Positions 34,559 to 45,989 of a DNA stretch of 64,000 nt are shown piece after piece. The stretch is from contig BCIH01000010.1 in NCBI GenBank assembly GCA_002897115.2, positions 20,545 through 84,544 on the forward strand, written 5' to 3'. The translations under genes and the position numbers were made by a program. This DNA comes from Prototheca cutis (lineage: Eukaryota > Chlorophyta > Trebouxiophyceae > Chlorellales > Chlorellaceae). The notes below the pieces were generated by a model. It did no database searches. It was not told the origin of the DNA and saw only the letters and a list, made by a program, of their open reading frames with translations. How positions within the stretch are numbered: position 1 is the stretch's first letter; every line of letters begins with the position of its first letter.

Positions 34559-36003
34559 TCACGGGGACAGCTGGCTCCAGGGGACTTCGATGGTATCGCC
34601 CGGCTGGCGGGGCTGGAGTTTGAGCACTTGCACCTCGACGGCCGGGGCCCCGCCAGACTGGACGCTGGTCCGTCGGAGCTCCTTGACCGCAAGGTTGCCG
34701 GCGGCTGGGTCTGTGAGGGCCTGGAGCAGGGCCTGTCGATTGCCGGGCGTCCGCTTGGCGGGGTCCGCCAGCCACAGCGTACTGGGCACGTCTGATGCCT
34801 GGCTCACACCAGACAACAGGCGTGGCATGAGGTTTCCCAGGGGCTGCATGCATGGGGGTTTAGTGTGGGTAGTGGCTGTTTTCAACAGAGTGACTCAAGC
34901 GCACGCTCCATCACTGCATACACCCCACCACCACAGCACAAGACACCTCAACAAATGCGGCCTCGTAGAGGACATCGCAGGCGAGCACGGCGTCGGCCGG
35001 CTCAGGCGGGGGATCCCTGCGCCAGTCAAACACGCAGCTGGCAAGAGCTGTGGGTCGCGGGGCAGACGGCTCTGATTTGATACTGTCACGCTCGCCCAGC
35101 GCCGTTTCCCAGAGATCCGTAGAGGGCTTGCCTATGGCGTGCCACACGCGGTTCGGAACCTCCAGACCCTGGAGTATCGCACTCAGCATCGCACACTGCA
35201 GTGCTAGGGGCTCTTGGTCCAGAAAACGCACTGAAGCAGCGCCTGTTAGGGAGAGTGCGGGTGGGTGGGGGGCATCGCCGGAGCGAATCCGTGCTTTGCG
35301 TAAAACTGATGCCTGACCGTGCATGGGCTAGGTTTCCCAGTCGTAAGACCCAATGCCATGCAAGCAACTACTTTGGACAAACAACAGTTGCAGGTCCCAG
35401 CCGTCGAGCCAACACTGCATGACCAGCAACTCTTCCTGCCAAAGGCAGACCCCAGGAAAGAAGGAAAGCCGGCATCAGGACCTTGCAATGCTGCTGCGAT
35501 GCCGGGAAGGCCCAGGCCGCACCCCAGGTCGATCACGTGCTTGTCCTGGATGCCTGCAGTCTCCAGCCTCTCGGCCATGGCGACCGCCGCCGGCCATACG
35601 TCACACCAGTACGGATCGCGGTCCCCCTGGCCCGTGGCTATGTAATGCTCCATCACTGCCAGGGAATTAGTGTTTGGTGATCGAATATACTACCAGACGT
35701 CTCGCGATGGATGCATCGGTGCATTGAGGAGACAGCAGACATTCGAAAGCAGTCCACAGTGCGCGAAACCGGCCACCAGCAATCCGGCGTCCCACCACTG
35801 GAGGACTTGCCATGATCGATACTGGGCACGACGATGCGGTACGAGCGCGTCATCGTCTCAATGGCTTTGACTTCCACAGGAACGTCCCGTCCCAGGATGG
35901 GCGTGGAGCCAGTGGAACTCGCCGTTCCCCTGCAGATCAGGGGTCCCCTCTTCACCGGACGGGGAGCGACCCTGCATCCCGCCGCTCTGAACGCCCTCAG
36001 CAT
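34559..36003 (-). CDS. Seven-beta-strand protein methyltransferase (METTL20/FAM86-like group)
   Basis: Exons 35799-36003, 35482-35655, a 12-base microexon 35424-35435, 34947-35230 and 34559-34843 keep frame for 319 residues. The SAM-binding motif I is HVIDLGCGLGLPGIAAAL, preceded by DPYWCDVWPAAVAMAERL, the motif that in this group reads WPxxxxLA. Later come VRFLDQEPLALQCA (motif II acidic residue) and DAVLACDVLYEAAFVE, the usual D-x-x-x-x-D-V-x-Y of lysine and nicotinamide-type methyltransferases. The N-terminus (MLRAFRAAGCRVAPRP) looks like an organelle-targeting sequence. The substrate cannot be told from sequence. With or without the microexon the frame holds; with it the residues GRVA fill a family-conserved turn. 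Confidence 0.82.
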
Positions 36004-36358
36004 CGCGCACTGATCACCCCATTTGGAGACGGAGACGGAGACGTAATAAACACGTACTGAGTGTGTCGCATTGGTTCAGTAGTTGTTAGCAGAAGCTCAC
36101 ATGCTGTTTGTTCGGCGACATCTCGGTGCTGGAACATTTTCACGGTCGTTGGTCAACCTTGAAGGCGTCCTGCAACTTTACCCCCTGGAACTTTTCATAT
36201 CCCAGAGACAACAGCGAATTCCATTCAAGCCCTGTACCACTACATCTCAGCAATTCCTATGGATGCCCTTGCTGCAAGCCCATACGGCTATAACAATTTG
36301 CCCAGGATGCGATTTCTAAGAAAAACTGGGAGTCAAGGGCTGCCATGTGGTGGGACGG
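36004..36358. other. Intergenic
   Basis: Between the methyltransferase start (-) and the tRNase Z stop (-). No gene seen. Confidence 0.5.
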
Positions 36359-38170
36359 CTATGCGTCTTGGCCACTGGCATTGCGCAGCACGAATGACAT
36401 GCCACGCGCCGTGGCCTGTTTCACTTTTTGCTTCTTTCGTGCCGCCTCTTGGGTTGTCCCAGCCTTGTTCTGGGACGGTTTACCTTGTCTGCCCGGCACC
36501 GTCCCACGACCTCGTGGTTTCGGTGGCCAGAACCTCTCCTGCCGGGCCTTGGTCTCTTCCCACGCTGCCTCATCCCACAGTGGAGGGGATTGACCATACC
36601 TGTCGGTCGTCCACACTGAATTCACCGGGTCTTCCCCACTGCCAGCGATGGCAGCACCTGTTGCCTCTGCTACCGAGGTCAATTCCTGCCATGCCCGGGG
36701 GGGCACGGCCACGTTCAGGCCATCGTGTGCCAAGCGGACGGCGATGCCAGCGGCGCCCGTCCCCTGATACGCCTCGGCCAGCAGACTCCGCAGCTGAGCA
36801 GCCGGCGCCGCCTCTCGAGGAGGGATGGCCGTCGATGAGGCCGGTGGAGGTGACAACGGCTGTGCCGCTGCACCGCCCCGTGGCTTGCGTGCCGGGAGCA
36901 CGTCATAACGTGCGGAGAAGTGGGTGAGGACGAGGCGTGCAGCGCCGATGGATGCGGCAAATGCGCCGGCCTCATGCGCGGTGGAGTGCGTTGCCAGGCG
37001 CGCCCGGGGTCGCATGGCGCCGCTAAACGTCGCCTCGTGCGAGACCAAGTCGGCGTCGGTGGCAATGCCGNTCATGGCAGTGCTTTCCGCCGTGTCTCCC
37101 AGGATCACAATCCTGCGACCTTGGCGGCGGAAGAGGAGTGGTGGATGTTGACGCTGGGATGACGTTGCTGGTGAGGAGGAGCAGGGGTCAAGCGCAGCTG
37201 TCGTCGTCGTCGTGACCTTGTCATCACCATCATGATCCCCGCTCCTGCCATCTGTCCTCCAAGATGCGCTGCTCTCCTCAAAGACGTAGCCCCAGCAAGG
37301 CACTCGGTGGACCAGCTGGGCGGCACGGAGTGTGACCCCGGATCCTAGAGCCAGGCTCCAGGTCAGACCCGGCTGCACGACACGTTCGTCCCCGGCATCG
37401 TAGGCCCGTTGCCAGCCAGCCGCCCTGGTGTCTCCTATCACTGAGAGTTGGTCTGGGAGGAGGCACTGGTACGACAAGAGGTGGTGGTGGGGACTGGGTT
37501 GTGCCACGGTGTCGGTAGGCTCACCAGCACCAGTGCCAGCCTTGTCTGGCCCTGGCCTCCGACGACCAGAGGGTCCTAGCTGGAGCCCCACAAAGTCGAG
37601 TGGCACGGCCGCCAGGTCTTCGGGGCCAAGCACACCCAGATCGACCGAGTGCTCCAGGATCTGATAAATCTCGGGGGGACCACAGATTGTCAACGGAATG
37701 CCCTCGTTTCGACTGGTGCTCCGCCGGGCCTGCAGGCATGGGGTTCGTTGTGGGGAGGACTTTCAAGAATTGGGATACACTGCTGGTGTTGGGGTAGCAT
37801 GGTCAGCCAGACTGTTCTTTCCCACCGCACATGCCGACCCAGAGTATGCAACCCTACTGTCATCCAGAAAATGAATGCACCACCTCCCGCCTCTGCTTGC
37901 CTCTGCGATTCCAGCGATGACACCGGGGAGGCCAAAGCAGTGGTCTCCATGCGCGTGGGTGATCACCAGGGCCTTGAGGCCTGCGACGTCCCAGCCATGT
38001 GCCGCCAGCTGGGCCACAGTGCCTTCGCCGCAGTCCACAAGAAAGGAGGAATGGGGCCCCCAACGCAGGCCCACCGCGCTCACGTTCCGCTGCAGGGTCG
38101 GACTGCCGCTGCTGGTGCCCAGCCACGTCACCCGCACCCGGGGAGCGGGGGGGAGGCCGGGGTGTGGCTG
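36359..38170 (-). CDS. tRNase Z (short form) with long C-terminal extension
   Basis: Metallo-beta-lactamase endonuclease that removes tRNA 3' trailers. The exon ending at 37901 has VTWLGTSSGSPTLQRNVS, LVDCGEGTVAQL and the zinc motif ITHAHGDHCFGLPG. The next exon, 36359-37729, continues with PLTICGPPEIYQIL, IVILGDTAES, LVSHEATF, HSTAHEAGAFA and LTHFSARY, completing the metal ligands. The intron between them (37730-37900) starts GAG|GCAAGC and ends in CAG, a GC-AG intron that keeps phase 0. Unlike ELAC1 (about 360 residues), there is a low-complexity insert before IVILGDT and a basic tail of about 150 residues ending KQKVKQATARGMSF. The 5' exons are not settled; MLSVRLFASTLP (near 38515) is a possible targeting start. 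Confidence 0.88.
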
Positions 38171-39132
38171 TCGAGTGGTATTCTGAGGCTGATTTGTCGG
38201 GGGGTGGGGCCAATGTGTAGTGGCTTCCACCCGATGCCTCGTTGGTTTCGTGTCCCTGAAGCCCCTACTGCTGCTGCCCGTGCGACGCTGGCGGTGACTC
38301 GGCCGAGAATCAGGGAGCTGGCCGGTTCCCGAGGAAGGGGTGGGCTTGCCACTGGCCCAGCGCAGCCCGAGAGAGGCAGATGAGACCCATCCTCCATGCA
38401 GCGTCTCGTTGACCGGCTCCAACGTGCGAAAGCATCGCCCCCACGGTGATGGACCACCAGTCTTGTGGGCCCAGGCACTGCATGGGCAAAGTGGAGGCGA
38501 AGAGCCGGACACTCAGCATGCATGCCCTCCAGCCACACACATTCTTCTTGACATGCCACCTCACACGCAGACGCACCGGTAACAGAAGGCTGCAATGCCG
38601 GCCTGCATTCNAGGTGCGCTCCCACCCCCCCTTGACCGACTGCGGGTGGCGCAGGCGGTGGGGGGGGTTCCCACTGCTCGCTCAGCAGGTGCTCACCGCG
38701 AGGTATCGGATTTATATGCTAAATCGCATAACACTTGATTTTAATGGACCGTTTGTGACAGTGGGACAGCATGCGAGCTGCAATGATGATTCCCCAAGGT
38801 GCGCGGATGGGACAAAGCAGACAAATTGCCCCATGCAACGCACTTGCAAAAGCCTGGCCACCAACTTGGCCAGTTTTTTGGCCGTGCCAGGCAGGAGCGT
38901 TCGAATACCAGCCACCACGCCGGCACAACCGCATTGTGTTCATGAAAATCTCGACCTGTACAGAGTGACCATCTACCTCCTGCCTTCCTAGGCCACGCTT
39001 CAAGGCACCGGCAGCAGACGACGTGACACCTGGCGCGGTCGCTGCCAAGCCTCTGGTGCCAGGGCCTCGGGCAGAGGGCCCAGAAGGGCTTGTCCAATTT
39101 GATATTTGTTTTCCAAAGGCTTGAGTGCGAGC
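38171..39132. other. 5' region of tRNase Z and divergent intergenic
   Basis: Should contain the first exon(s) of tRNase Z (-) and the promoters of both tRNase Z and RER1. No exon assigned with confidence. Confidence 0.4.
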
Positions 39133-40407
39133 ATGGCTTTTGTGGTGCCCCCAGAGGGCTCGAATGGGCAGTCGGCCCAAGAGGCAGGGCCCGTTGAGAC
39201 GGTCCGGCAGTTCCAGCGGCGATTCCAGGTGAGCTCGCCTGTCCCGTCCATTCCCATCTCCAATCTCCCCTTTTGGATGCTTGTTAAATCAAGCAATGCT
39301 CGCTGCTCACCCCGACCACGCTACCCTGCCGGCAGGCGATCTTGGACCGAAGCACGCCATTTGTGCTTTACCGGTGGCTGGTGTGGGCCTTCCTCCTGCT
39401 TCTGTACATTGTTCGTGTGTTCACATTAGAAGGGTGCGCCTTGCTATCGTAGTGTGGGCCTTGGAGGTTGAGCCTGTGTGGTGTATGTGTGTGGGGGCGT
39501 GGGGCGGCTGCAGGGGGGGGAGATGCGTTGTGAGGCAGCGTGGTGCAACAGCAAGATCCGTGATCTGCTGGCTTGGCCTCTCAAGGCCCCTCCCGTCAAC
39601 GACCCCTGTGCTGCAGCTTCTACATCGTGACATATGCCCTGGGCATCTACAACCTGAACCTGTTGCTGGGGTTCCTCACCCCTCAAGTGGACCCCGAGTT
39701 GGAAGGGCCCACGTTGCCGTCCAAATCTGACGAGGAGTTTCGGCCATTTGTGCGGAAGCTGCCAGAGTTTAAAGCGTGGTATGTGTGGAAATCGCGCATA
39801 GTATGCCGGTGCCTGAGAGTGTGCTGTTGTCTTGATGAAAAAGGGGGGATTTTCACCTTTATGACCTTGGCTTTGTATCGGCACGGACCCCCTCCCACGC
39901 CCACGTAGTTAGCCCACCAACTGATCACCACCGCCGCCATTCATCCTCTGCAGGTATGCGAGCATCCGGTCCCTGCTGCTTGGCTTTGGCGCGACATTCT
40001 TTGCGGCGTTTGACATCCCCGTCTTCTGGCCAATCCTTGTGCTGTATTTCTTTGTCCTCTTCTTCGTGACTATGAAGAAGCAGATCATGCACATGCTCAA
40101 GTACCGCTACGTCCCTTTCTCTTGGGGGAAGAAGGTGCGTGTGGCCTTTTGGAGGGGGGTGGGTTGGGGGGCCGTGTTGATGATGTCATGGAGTCTGACT
40201 GCCTGCTTGCTTGTTGATCGGCTGGCTGGTAGCCGATGAATCCTGGCAGCTGCCAGTGGCTTAGACCGCATTGCCGTTGTGATGGGGCCCAGATGACGAT
40301 TGGCGAAGACAACTGCCTGCTGCCCATCAGCACTCTCACACTCTGTCCATGCAATCTCCTCCCGGCAGACGTACAACGGCAAGGGCGGCAAGCCGGTGGC
40401 AAAGTGA
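39133..40407 (+). CDS. RER1: RER1 cargo-retrieval receptor
   Basis: Golgi membrane protein that returns ER proteins in COPI vesicles. Exons 39133-39228, 39336-39433, 39617-39778, 39954-40134 and 40369-40407 give 191 residues, the family length. Motifs in order: [96 protein letters not shown]. Four membrane helices. All joins are in frame and GT-AG. Confidence 0.97.
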
Positions 40408-41042
40408 GAAGGGATAGCCGCCGGGTCTGATGTGCCCGAGATGCAGGAGCACGTTCCCCCCAATCCCACGAGCGGCTGGGAGCCCTTTGAATGCACATGT
40501 CCTGGTGACTGCAGGCCATCGATCCGGCAGCTAGTGCGTCAGCCCGGAAAACATGGCAGCACTTGCTGCATCTGGTCATGGGCCTCCATTGCTGGTGGAC
40601 TCTGTCTCCCCTGGGGGCGAGAGGCCCTTTGTAAGTTGCCTCCAATGGAACTGAGCGTTTCAATCCTGTGCACAGAAGCAGGCAGGCGCTGTGCCCTCTT
40701 CTCAAGGCCCAGCACCAATCTCTCAATGGAGGGGGAAAGGAGCTCGCATCACACAAACAAAAACAAAAGGCTAACCTGCACGTCTTCTTCTTCATCATCA
40801 TGCCTTGGGTGGCAGGCATGCTGGGGTAATGAGGGCTGCTGCTATTGCGCGACCATGGAATAGCATCAGTGAGTCTCTTCAAGGCCCCGGCCATGCCCAT
40901 TGGAACCGTGCGCATATCGGATGTCCGGTGCCAGGGGTCGGGTCACAGATGCCCTCGGGTGATGAACGGGCGCCGTCACCCCGGATGCGGGTGTGCCGCG
41001 GCTAAGCACTCACTCACGGCCGTGATGCATGGGCCCCGCCGG
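40408..41042. other. Convergent intergenic region
   Basis: Between the RER1 stop (+) and the FAX-like stop (-). No gene seen. Confidence 0.5.
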
Positions 41043-41715
41043 TCAGTAGCCGCCATCCTCTGGCCGCCGCTTGGGCGGGTTCCCTCCGGCGATCAAGTTG
41101 TAGATCAGGAACAGGAGCAGGGCCCCCGTGATGCCCAGCAGCACGCCGTGCACGATGCGGGCGGGGAGCTTGGTGGAAGCTGCCAGCACGCGGTACAGTT
41201 TCAGGCACAGGAACGCAGCCACACCTGTTGGTGTTCGTGTTTGAATTGGTGTATAAGGAAACTGGTGTGTGGGAAGATGGGTACATGGTCTGGGATATCC
41301 ATCGGTTCAGAGGCACGAACAGCAAAGCGGGCCCTGGTGCCACTGCACCAGCCGACTGCAGGACCGCACGCAGCAATCATCCAGCCACTCCAATCCCACA
41401 GCGACCATACACCCGCACACCCGATTCCAGGGCAGTGATGAGGCCGGCAAGGCCGCGCTTGCAAGATCTCCACGCCCTCAGCGCCGACACGGCCAGGATC
41501 AGTTCGGCCGCCCCCGCCCACGCGACGATGGCGGCGCCGCGGCCTGCGCCTGCGGCCAGGCCCCCCAGCCCCGCCACCAGCAGCAGGGCGCCGGCCGGGA
41601 TGACCAGGCAAAAGTCATGCAAGAAAGCGTGGCCGGCATGGGGGTCGGCGGACGGCGGCTCGGCGACCGCACGGACCCTGTGGGGACCCGCAGTCCGTGG
41701 CGCCTGTGACATCAT
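41043..41715 (-). CDS. TMEM14/FAX-family membrane protein
   Basis: Exons 41421-41715 and 41043-41224 join in phase 1 for 158 residues. Four hydrophobic segments: FCLVIPAGALLLVAGLGGL, AIVAWAGAAELILAVSAL, a helix starting ITALESGVAAFLC, and GVLLGITGALLLFLIYNLI, with the basic loop RAWRSCKRG and the RYxxTGKxxPA-like LYRVLAASTKLPARIV. This is the Tmemb_14 arrangement. Plant FAX proteins of this family export fatty acids from plastids. The first 35 residues are hydrophilic and could include targeting information. Confidence 0.75.
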
Positions 41716-42816
41716 TGTGGGGATGTGGATCAGCACTTTAAATGTGAATTGAAATACAGATGTCATCGTGGGTGCTCATGAGTGATGCACGGCAGCCATG
41801 CAGCCAGGAAGGAAAGCAGGGGGTGAGTTTAGAGCTGTCAAGCCCATGCAGTGCAAGGCCATGGGTCCTTGCTCACGCGCACCAGGGGGTGACTCGCGCC
41901 AATCGGCATCCGTTGTAGGAGATACGTCAACCTCAGGGACGCGGGGCAACGATGCGACGCGGCGCTCGTCCTGGTGATTGCCCCACGGCTGAGCCCGGCA
42001 GGGCAGGCCGGGCATGGCCTCCTCGCCACCAGGCCCACGCAGGGCGTGCCGAGCAGCGACGCCATGGCTCCGCAGCCCGATCAACTCCTCGAAAACAATA
42101 TCACAGATCTAATGAACACTGCTGCAGGGCCCTCCAGCTGCAGAGGTTTGTCGCGGGGCCAGCGAGTCGCCGTGTCTGGGGATCCAGTCTGGTCATCGGG
42201 TGCCTGCGGGGCGCATCCTTTGGGAGGCTTGCATGTTGCTTGTGTCCGTCGAAAGAATCAGCGTTCACGCAGAGTATGCTCATGCACCATGCCCTGAAAC
42301 CAAACCAAACCATATTTATCAGCAATTGCCTGGACAATCGTCCAGACTGCTGCCTGCTCGGCCTTGTCAGAATGCTTGGCCTGGGTACCATGGCTCCAGG
42401 CACTCATGCTCGTGTCGGGCTGCCATCCTGCGGCTTCGGCGCGCGACCCTTTGGCATTCAGGCTTTGCCACAAAGACATGCGCATCGTCCTAGAGCACGA
42501 TCGTCTTTCGCTTCGGGACAGCCACCACTGGAGCCGTGGTGGTCGGTCAGGAGAGCAGCGGCAGCGGCACCGAGGCTCTTGCTTCATGCCTGGCGAGCGC
42601 GAGTGGAGCAGGCCCGTGCCGCATCACCAGAGGTGCGTGGAGGGATGGAGCACGAACGCGCTCTGCGTGCTTCTCCCCGTGGTGTGCAGGAGAATGCATT
42701 GTCAAGGAGCGGGGATCCCGCGGTCGCTGCTGCGATGCACTCCGCAAGCCAGCCAGCCAGCCAACGAACCGCAAGACAGCACCTGGGGCTCACCTCGCCT
42801 CCTCCCACAACTGCAG
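41716..42816. other. Promoter of FAX-like gene and unresolved 5' part of the YggT gene
   Basis: Divergent region of 1.1 kb. The initiator and transit-peptide exon(s) of the YggT gene must lie here, but no candidate ATG exon is decisive. Confidence 0.4.
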
Positions 42817-43314
42817 GAAATCAATGCCCAGATTCAGGCTTCGGTGAAACAGATGAAGATGCTCGGGCTCGTGCTCCCCTTTGCCGCCATCGGCGACACC
42901 AGCGAAGTGTTTTCCGTGCTTACAAATGCCGTTGCCAGCTTCATCAAGGCAAGGGATTGGGTTGGCTGCCTGCCTGCCTCGTGTTGGGATGAAGGTTTTC
43001 AGCGTGTGTGAATGAGATGTCTGGTAAAGCCCCCACACACCTGTGCTTTCAGCGCCAGTCTGAGCAACACAGCACCCATCCCACCGGGCATCGTCACACA
43101 GGTCTACCTGCTGCTGCTGTTCATCCGCGTGCTTCTGAGCTGGTTCCCCACTTTCACCTGGTGGGACCAGCAGCCATGGCTGGCTCTGCGGCAAGTGACA
43201 GACCCCTACCTCAAGCTCTTCAGCGGGCTCGTGCCCCCGCTGCTGGGCACCATCGACCTCACCCCACTCGTCGGATTTTTCATCCTCCAGGTGCTTGATT
43301 ATTGGTGGGGGTGG

Positions 43315-43356
<42 letters not shown>

Positions 43357-43514
43357 GGAACTTTCAGAAGTGGCGGTAACACTTGAGTAGCAATGGGGGC
43401 ACGGGCCCGGCCTTCCAATCACTGGCTCATCCTACACACCACCTAACAACCCCACTCCAACAGTTTCTGGCCGGCTTCCTGCTGAATGTCAATGAGGGCG
43501 ATCGGTACTGGTGA
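42817..43514 (+). CDS. YggT/YLMG-family plastid membrane protein (5' end unresolved)
   Basis: The exon at 42817-42948 encodes EINAQIQASVKQMKML...VLTNAVASFIK. The next, ending at 43290, has the YggT core: VYLLLLFIRVLLSWFPTFTW, VTDPYLKLFSGLVPP and DLTPLVGFFILQ. A last exon (43464-43514) ends NVNEGDRYW. Two hydrophobic hairpins fit YggT. Plant YLMG1/CCB3 members act in plastid nucleoid organisation or cytochrome b6f assembly. The first intron has competing boundaries: a GC donor AAG|GCAAGG at 42949, or GT at about 42983 with the CTTTCAG acceptor at 43053. The intron before the last exon holds a poly-G run. Confidence 0.85.
43318..43355 (+). repeat. Poly-G tract in YggT-gene intron
   Basis: About 38 bases of almost uninterrupted G on the + strand; the exact length is doubtful because such runs are hard to sequence. 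Confidence 0.9.
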
Positions 43515-43908
43515 AGAAGCAGGTCAATGGCAAGGGAGGCCAGGCGGCTGGATGGCACCGGGCATGCCGCGGTCGTCCTGGCACGCATTGCATGTGCTGC
43601 TCCGATACATGTGGCTGGGCATCATGCCTGCCCTGCTGGTTAACATGGCATGCCGTGCATTTCTCTTCTCCTTTGTCCACCAACCCCCTGTCCTGAACCC
43701 TTGTGAAAACAGTGCTTGAGTTTTCAAGTTGGGAGCCCACTTGGGCCAAAAGCAGTCTTCGGACTGGCTGGCTGGTGTGGGGCAGGCAAAGGGAGGAAGC
43801 CGCGCAATGAGAAGCAGGAAATTATTTTGCAGGGAGAGGACTGACAAACATTCTCTTGGTGTCACTACTGCCCAGCCCGACAACCCACCTCCGCAGCAGC
43901 AACAGCAT
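43515..43908. other. Convergent intergenic region
   Basis: Between the YggT stop (+) and the SAMHD1-like stop (-). No gene seen. Confidence 0.5.
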
Positions 43909-45942
43909 TCATGATGCCTCAAACTCACTACGCAGCCTCTTCGACAGCGGCTGCAGCTCCTCGACGGCGATGGCTCGGCCGTTGGCCGGTCTTGGGGCCT
44001 TTGATGGCGTTGGCGTCAGAACTTTCCCACCAAACCGCGTCGAGAGCCAGCAGTCAAAGGCCTGCTGCACCGCTGCCACCGCCTGTGGCCTGCTGTCCCT
44101 CGAGTACACCCGCAGCGTGCACTCCTGTGCGGTGGTGGCGTCGAGAGTGTCGGTATTGTGAACCTCTGGTTGCTGTTCTGCGTGTATATATTATTCAGGT
44201 GCGCTAAAGAAAGAAAGAATTTCCCCCAAGCCAGCATGCCAAGTCCCAGTTCCCAAAAAGACACCTGGAACACGGGGGAGACCATGGCACTGATCTGGGA
44301 TGTGCGCAGTGGCCGTTTCTCGGTGGACTCGAGGTAGTCGTAGAAATGCACGCGGTCCAGTGGGTTTTGGTGTCGCATGCTAAAGTTAATGTTGTTCTCC
44401 TGTCAGGATACGATTGGTGGGGGTGGAGGTGAAGGGGACAAGGTGTGTCGATGTCTCACCAGAACCCACTCAGGCACGCGCTCAACCCAACAAATGGACA
44501 GCTGTCCATGCCCACCTGGACGATGATGTCATCNGGCCGGAGACGGGGCCCCGTGCCTCGGTAAGAGTTGACGATGTCTGCTGCTGTGGGTGCCTTCCAT
44601 TGACCCCGATCCAGCTCCTCCTGTATGCGTGTTTGGGTTTGAAGCATGGACGGGCGGCGTACCGGTTGCCTGTGGATGGTCTTCCTCGCAGGCCAGGCCG
44701 CACGGGGTCATCCCCGCTGCACGATGCCACACAAAACCCCTAAGACCTGCCCAGACCCCATCCAACAAACCAGGCACTCATGACTGCCCACCGGTGGAAT
44801 GAGGGCTTCGCTGCAAAACCGGTAGAGATCGCGACGCCGCAGGCGATCAATGATGGTCTGAGCCTTCTCCAAGCTCTTGACATTCTCGCTTTCCGCCGAA
44901 AACAGATTGCCAAACAGGCGATAGTTCTCGACCCACTGTGGGTAGGTGGGTGGGTGGCAGTCAAGTCGAGGTGGATGGAGCTCTTGGTGAGCGTGTGTGA
45001 GGTTTGTACCGCTGACTGGGCCAAGAACGTGCGTTTTGGGACCTCGGGAGATGCCATGCAACAACCCCCGTCAGGAATTCGGCACCAAACATTCTAAAAA
45101 TTCCTCCCAATTTTGTTAAAAAGATCCCCCCAAAACCCCACCCCAATAAAACTGACATCTAGAATGGAGTCATCCAGGAGGCAAAACTCTGCAGGGTCCC
45201 AAATCCGTTCGGTCAGTTTGAGCGCCGGATCGCTCTCCAGCAAAGCGTCCACCACCATGAACTCGATGGCCTTGGCCTTCCTGCAAATGAGTTGCATGTC
45301 CTTGGACAGAGGATTATGTAATCGGCCGATGATTGATGATACAACCTCCAGAACAATGGCAGCAGCACAACAACACTCGCCTGTGGGTGTAGACCTTGCG
45401 GTGCATGATTGCCCGGGAATGGAACAGTTCGTGCAAGTTCATGTACTCTGAATGCTTGTAACAGATTTCATCGTCGATAACCTGATGTATCATGGCATGT
45501 GGGTGGCAATTATTTTTTTGAGGGTGGGGGTGGGGGTGGGGGGTGGGGGGTGGGGGGGTCTCCCCCCAAAAGCAATTCCCCAGCCTAACCTTGCTAAACT
45601 GCATGATGCGGCCCCAGTCGCAGGCCAGCTTGACCCCGCAGTAGAGGCTGTCCCGAGCCAGGTAATCAAACTTGTCGACGTCGATGCCATTGCGGCCATT
45701 AGCCACGATCTCGTGCAGCCAGCGCTTGCCTGGCGGAAGCTGCGAGGAAGCCACGCCGTCGCCGCCGTGTGCTGCGGTGATCATGCCCTGCACGCTGCGA
45801 ACGTCCTCAGCGGGGATGGTGTCCAGATGCTTGCTGTCGATGATGTGGTCCAGCAGCTGTGCTGACATGGCTTCATGGTCCCTGTGTGTGTGTGTGTGTG
45901 TGTGTNNNNNNNNNNNNNNNNNNNNNNNNNNNNNNNCTTTTT

Positions 45943-45989
<47 letters not shown>

